This document shows, in pieces, positions 60,261 to 64,000 of a stretch of DNA of 64,000 bases. A program made the position numbers and the translations under genes. The DNA is from CALAGB01 sp963713965 (lineage in GTDB: Bacteria; Chloroflexota; Chloroflexia; Thermomicrobiales; Thermomicrobiaceae). The stretch spans positions 1,302,001 to 1,366,000 of the forward strand of contig OY970217.1 in the NCBI GenBank assembly GCA_963713965.1. The letters run 5' to 3'. Every line of letters begins with the position of its first letter. Within the stretch, counting starts at the first letter, position 1. Under the pieces are notes generated by a model that searched no databases, was not told the origin of the DNA, and saw nothing but the letters and a program-made list of their open reading frames with translations.

Positions 60261-60300
60261 CGAGGCTCCGCGCGTGACATTTCCAGAGCGCGGAGCCTCG
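60261..60300 (-). terminator. Terminator of the acetyl-CoA synthetase gene
   Basis: 13-bp perfect stem CGAGGCTCCGCGC / GCGCGGAGCCTCG with a 14-nt loop, 30 nt after the stop on the minus strand. Confidence 0.8.
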
Positions 60301-60329
60301 CCATCAGGTTCTGACCAAATGTCGCGCGA

Positions 60330-62255
60330 CTAGTCGTTCGATGAAGCCTCGTTTCCCGCGATCTCATCGCGCATGCGTTGCCAAGCGCCGCGTGCTTCCG
60401 ACACCGAGACTTCGTCCTCGATGGTCGAAATGTCGCCAGGATCCCGGTCCAGAATGACCGACTTGAAGATCCGGCGCATGATCTTGCCACTACGTGTCTT
60501 GGGAAGCGTGCTGACGAAGTTGATCTCGCCGATCACCGCGACGGGACCGAGTTCTTTGCGCACCGTCTGAAGCAGCTCTGCCTTGAGCTCCTGCGACGGA
60601 CGATAATCCGCCTTCAGCGCCACGAAAGCCGATACGACCTCTCCACGCAAGTCGTCGGGCCGCCCGGTGACGCCCGCCTCCGCAACCGCTGGATGGCGTA
60701 AGAAGGCGCTCTCGACCTCTACCGTCCCAATGCGATGTCCGGCGATTTTGATGATCTCGTCGGCACGACCGCCGAACCAGACGTAGCCGTGGTCGTCGAT
60801 TGAGCCGGAATCGCCGGTGAAGTAGACGCCCGGAATTCGTCCCCAGTACTCCTGTCCGTAGCGGTCGGCGTCACCCCAGATGCTCGCCGTGAGACCGGGG
60901 AACGGCCGCTTGATGACCACGATCCCCTTTTCGCCTCGCGGACATTCCTCGCCCTCCTGAGTCATCACGTCGACTTCAAAGCCGGGCAGCGGGATCCCGG
61001 CCGATCCGGGCTGAATCGGGATCATGCCGAGCCCGTATGGGTTCCCGACGACCGGCCCGCCGGTTTCGGTCTGCCACCAGTGATCGATCACCGGAACGCG
61101 ATCTTGAAACGCCTCACGCTGCAACCACTCCCAGGCCGGCGGGTTGAGCATCTCACCGGCGCAGAAGACACGTTCGACCGACGAGAGATCATAGCGACGC
61201 GCGGGCTCGGTGCCGTAACGCATCAGAAGTCTGGCCGCCGTGGGTGAAGTGAAGACGCCGGTGACCCGATTTCGCTGCACGATGCGGTAAAAAGCGTCAG
61301 GACTGGGATAGTCGAGTGCTCCTTCGTAGGCGATGGTGGTGCATCCAGTCAGCAACTGGGCGTAAACGATGTGACTGTGTCCCACTGCCCAGCCGATATC
61401 GGCCGTCGCCCACCAGATATCAGTCGGCTTGAGGCCAAAACACCAATTGCCCGTGCTGAAGATGCCGACCTGATAGGCGCCATGGCTATGGACCGCGAGC
61501 TTCGGCTTGGCGGTGGTACCCGAGGTCGCCAGGATGTACGCCGGCTCGTTGGCTTCCATCACCTCATGAGCATCGCTTTGGCCGACGCCGCCCTGGAGGA
61601 ACTCGTCCCAGTCCAGGTCTCGGCCGGAGGTCATCGGCACATCGCCGCTCTCGCGACGCAGCACGACCACGTGTTCGACGCTTCCGTCGAGGGACGCAAG
61701 TGCCGTGTCGACGATCGGTTTGAGCTGGATCGACTGTCCCTTGCGCCAGGTAACGTCGGCCGTCACCACGGCGCGCGCACCGCTGAGGTCAATGCGGTCA
61801 GCCAATGCGCCGCTACCGAAACCGGCAAAAACGACCACATGGATGGCGCCGATGCGGGTCGCGGCCAGCATCGTGATCACGGCCTCGGGGCAGGTCGGGA
61901 GATAGACGGCCAGGCGATCGCCACGCCCGACGCCGATACCACGCAACGCCGCGGCGGTTCGTTTCACCTCTTCGAGCAGCTGTGCGTAAGTGTAAACCGC
62001 CCGCTCACCGCGCTCGTTCTCGTAGATCAGCGCGGCGTGACCACCCCAACCGCGCTCGACGTGATGATCCAGGCAGTTGTAGCTGATGTTGGTCTGCGCG
62101 CCGATGAACCAGCGAAAGGTCGGCTGGTCCCATTCGAAGACCCGGTCCCAACGCCGGAACCAGGGCAGGCGATCGGCGGCTTCCGCCCAGAATGCCTCCG
62201 GATCATCGTGGGCATCCTGACGCCAGCGACGGATGATAGGGTTCACCAGGTCCAT
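60330..62255 (-). CDS. acs: Acetyl-CoA synthetase-type acyl-CoA ligase
   Basis: AMP-forming ligase of 641 aa that makes acetyl-CoA (or propionyl-CoA) from the acid, ATP and CoA. N-terminal ACAS domain with FRWFIGAQTNISYNCLDHH; P-loop ILATSGTTAKPKLAVHSHG (about 255-273); WWQTETGGP (about 405); YVWFGGRADEIIKIAGHRIGTVEVE hinge (about 505-529); and C-terminal PKTRSGKIMRR with the acetylatable Lys (about 597). AGGAGG lies 9 nt before ATG 62255. Length is typical. The choice between acetate and propionate is not clear from sequence. Confidence 0.94.
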   Translation of the reverse strand: MDLVNPIIRRWRQDAHDDPEAFWAEAADRLPWFRRWDRVFEWDQPTFRWFIGAQTNISYNCLDHHVERGWGGHAALIYENERGERAVYTYAQLLEEVKRTAAALRGIGVGRGDRLAVYLPTCPEAVITMLAATRIGAIHVVVFAGFGSGALADRIDLSGARAVVTADVTWRKGQSIQLKPIVDTALASLDGSVEHVVVLRRESGDVPMTSGRDLDWDEFLQGGVGQSDAHEVMEANEPAYILATSGTTAKPKLAVHSHGAYQVGIFSTGNWCFGLKPTDIWWATADIGWAVGHSHIVYAQLLTGCTTIAYEGALDYPSPDAFYRIVQRNRVTGVFTSPTAARLLMRYGTEPARRYDLSSVERVFCAGEMLNPPAWEWLQREAFQDRVPVIDHWWQTETGGPVVGNPYGLGMIPIQPGSAGIPLPGFEVDVMTQEGEECPRGEKGIVVIKRPFPGLTASIWGDADRYGQEYWGRIPGVYFTGDSGSIDDHGYVWFGGRADEIIKIAGHRIGTVEVESAFLRHPAVAEAGVTGRPDDLRGEVVSAFVALKADYRPSQELKAELLQTVRKELGPVAVIGEINFVSTLPKTRSGKIMRRIFKSVILDRDPGDISTIEDEVSVSEARGAWQRMRDEIAGNEASSND

Positions 62256-62434
62256 ATCCAACACCTCCTGTAGCCGGGAAGTTTCTCGTATCTAGCATGA
62301 GGCTCCACCAGAAAACGGTCAACAGTGGTTATGTCACCTGGAGGTCGCGCGGAGCGGCATCGGTCGAGCAAAATGAGACCTGTGGTCATCGAGGAGTTGG
62401 GCACGTGTCACGTCGCGATAGGGGAAGATGATCG

Positions 62435-63637
62435 ATGGCGTTGCTGATCCATGGCGGGGACGTGATCTCACCGGTTGTCGCGCACGGATTGATTCCTGAT
62501 GGCGCGGTGCTTGTCGACGGGGGCCTGATCGCCTGGGTTGGTCCGATGCTCGACGTTCCCTCCAACGCGTCCATCGACCGGCGCATCGATGCGAAGGGAC
62601 ATGTCATTGCGCCCGGGTTCATCGACCTGCAATTGAACGGCGCGGCCGGCCGTCTGTTCACCAGCGATCCAAGCCCGGACGCAGTTCTGGCGATGAGCGC
62701 AGTTCTACCTCAGTTTGGATGCACCGCCTTTCTTCCAACCGCCATCACCGCGCCGATCGAACGTCTCGAAGAGGCCGGACGAGCGGTTAAGCTCGCTCGT
62801 GCTGCCGAGACCGGCGGCGCCCGCATACTCGGCATCCACTTCGAAGGACCGTTCATCAATCCGCTGCGTGCCGGTGCCCATCACCGCCCATTCATTACGG
62901 CGCCCTCACGAGACGCGCTCATGCGCCTCTGGGATGCCAGCGGTGGGTCCCTCAGACTGCTGACGCTCGCGCCCGAATTGCCGGGCTCGGATGAAGTCAT
63001 CAAGGGGGCACGCGAACTCGGCATAACCGTTGCAATTGGTCACACCGAAGCGAGGCCCGAGCAGATCGCGCGAGCGGCCGAATTGGGCGCTACTCTCGTC
63101 ACGCACTTGTTCAACGCCATGGCGCCGCTCACCAGCCGGGATCCCGGAACGGTCGGCGGCGCGTTGATTGATGGTCGGTTGTGGGTCAGCGTCATCGTCG
63201 ACGGTGTGCACGTCCATCCCGTCAGTCTGAAGGTCACGATAGCGAGTAAGACGTTGGGCACGATCGTGCTGATCACCGACGGCATGCCACCCATCGGCGC
63301 CGATGAAACCAGCTTCATGCTCGACGGCCAGTACATCGAGGTACGCGACGGCGCTTGCTACCGCCCTGATGGCGTGTTGGCGGGCAGCGCGTTGACCATG
63401 AACCGCGCGGTGCGGAACATGAACCAGCTCGTTGGCGTACCGCTGAAAGAGGCGATCGAGTTGGGGTCGCTCAACCCAGCCCTCGCCATTGGTGTGGCGG
63501 ACCGCAAGGGCTCACTTGAGCCAGGGAAGGACGCAGACATCGTGATCGTCGATCGTGATGTGGAGGTGTATATGACGATGATCGGCGGAGAGATTCGCTA
63601 TCGCGCAGCTGAGTTCGAAGGAGAAACACGAGCCTAG
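62435..63637 (+). CDS. nagA: N-acetylglucosamine-6-phosphate deacetylase
   Basis: Amidohydrolase-fold enzyme of 400 aa that makes glucosamine-6-phosphate. Motifs: VIAPGFIDLQLNGAAG (about 63-78), the metal Glu in GIHFEGPFINPLRAGAHH (about 130-147), metal His in AIGHTEA (about 200) and THLFNAMAPL (about 220), and the catalytic Asp in LITDGMPPIGADE (about 280). The end VIVDRDVEVYMTMIGGEIRY is usual. AGGGGAAG lies before ATG 62435. No nagB or transporter is adjacent. Confidence 0.93.
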   Translation: MALLIHGGDVISPVVAHGLIPDGAVLVDGGLIAWVGPMLDVPSNASIDRRIDAKGHVIAPGFIDLQLNGAAGRLFTSDPSPDAVLAMSAVLPQFGCTAFLPTAITAPIERLEEAGRAVKLARAAETGGARILGIHFEGPFINPLRAGAHHRPFITAPSRDALMRLWDASGGSLRLLTLAPELPGSDEVIKGARELGITVAIGHTEARPEQIARAAELGATLVTHLFNAMAPLTSRDPGTVGGALIDGRLWVSVIVDGVHVHPVSLKVTIASKTLGTIVLITDGMPPIGADETSFMLDGQYIEVRDGACYRPDGVLAGSALTMNRAVRNMNQLVGVPLKEAIELGSLNPALAIGVADRKGSLEPGKDADIVIVDRDVEVYMTMIGGEIRYRAAEFEGETRA

Positions 63638-64000
63638 CCGGGAGATCCTTTAGCGCGGGGCCGGTGACTTGCGTTTTCTTATCCAAGACTCATCCAGATT
63701 TAAGATGCTCGTTACAATCAGGCTCTAACATCCACATCAACAACGAAATATGGACCATTGAGAGTTCCCCAACCCCCTTCCCTCCCTTCCCTTTGACCCG
63801 CCCGGCAAATGCCGGGCGGTTGCTTTTGATCCGAAGGGGTCTCGGTCAACAGAGGCGCGACCGCACCGTCGAGATCGGTACGGGATTAAGTTACGTTTCA
63901 GCGATTGTTCAGGCGCATCTCATTTTCGGGACCTAGAGTGGAGACAACGAAGCGAGAGAAGACCCAAACCATCACAACCCCATCCCCCAACTTCCCAAAT
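63638..64000. other. Right-end non-coding region with leader-like transcript
   Basis: After nagA. It holds two tiny frames (ATG at 63704 for 7 codons; ATG at 63751 for 3 codons), a pyrimidine-rich tract (63764-63794) and a strong terminator at 63798. This could be the end of the nagA transcript or the attenuated leader of a gene beyond the window. The 90-codon frame here is not convincing. Confidence 0.4.
63798..63827 (+). terminator. Strong intrinsic terminator
   Basis: 9-bp perfect stem CCGCCCGGC / GCCGGGCGG with loop AAAT, followed by TTGCTTTTG. Confidence 0.9.

Overview
The window is a GC-rich (about 60%), gene-dense bacterial chromosome segment with no phage, insertion sequence, CRISPR array, rRNA or tRNA that I could find. 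The gene mix suggests a Chloroflexota bacterium, probably of the Thermomicrobia/Sphaerobacter type. It includes several Tat-lipoprotein solute receptors, two F420/flavin luciferase-like oxidoreductases, HyuA/HyuB hydantoinases, a caa3 assembly protein, two small c-type heme-binding proteins, a secreted glycosidase with N-terminal FGYPIS-type repeats, a CIRCE-controlled Hsp20 and many short palindromic repeats. This placement is inference from gene content, not a database result.

Layout. 1-2.7 kb: a redox set (ferredoxin end, membrane protein, ApbE flavin transferase, ferric-reductase-like membrane protein). 2.7-11 kb: peptide/amino-acid use (M20 peptidase, HTH regulator, oligopeptide SBP with two permeases, S12 beta-lactamase-like hydrolase, MmcQ/YjbR protein). 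11-16 kb: AhpD-like protein, a sulfite-oxidase-type molybdoenzyme with its flavin reductase, an AI-2E-type exporter and a collagen-like secreted protein. 15.7-21.7 kb: sugar-acid catabolism (SelA-like PLP enzyme, SMP-30 lactonase, two Gfo/Idh/MocA dehydrogenases), a DUF1801 protein and a zinc metallopeptidase. 21.7-22.2 kb: a cluster of REP-like palindromes. 22.2-27.7 kb: HyuA/HyuB and an extradiol-dioxygenase-type protein. 28-31 kb: a module of unknown role (78-aa protein ending in Gly-Gly, 160-aa unknown, Rieske/helical fusion). 31-36 kb: MFS transporter, heme-binding protein, luciferase-like oxidoreductase and secreted glycosidase.

36-38 kb is the most interesting part. A cysteinyl-tRNA-synthetase-like enzyme whose motifs and length look more like the mycothiol ligase MshC is divergent from an AhpE-type peroxiredoxin. 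In the peroxiredoxin the peroxidatic cysteine codon is an in-frame TGA, followed at once by RNA hairpins, and no cysteine occurs anywhere in the protein. The simplest reading is a selenocysteine peroxiredoxin. An arginase-family protein follows.

38-64 kb: NDH-2, Hsp20 under a perfect CIRCE, an MscS channel, a sugar ABC importer (SBP plus two permeases) with a PfkB kinase, endonuclease V, a hotdog thioesterase, a ParA ATPase, guaB, a second Hsp20 with a consensus promoter, a luciferase-like oxidoreductase, an amidase with a small GatC-like partner, a NicO metal transporter, CtaG, small membrane proteins, a second heme-binding protein, acetyl-CoA synthetase and NagA. Neither ABC importer has its ATPase genes here, so ATPases must be shared from elsewhere.
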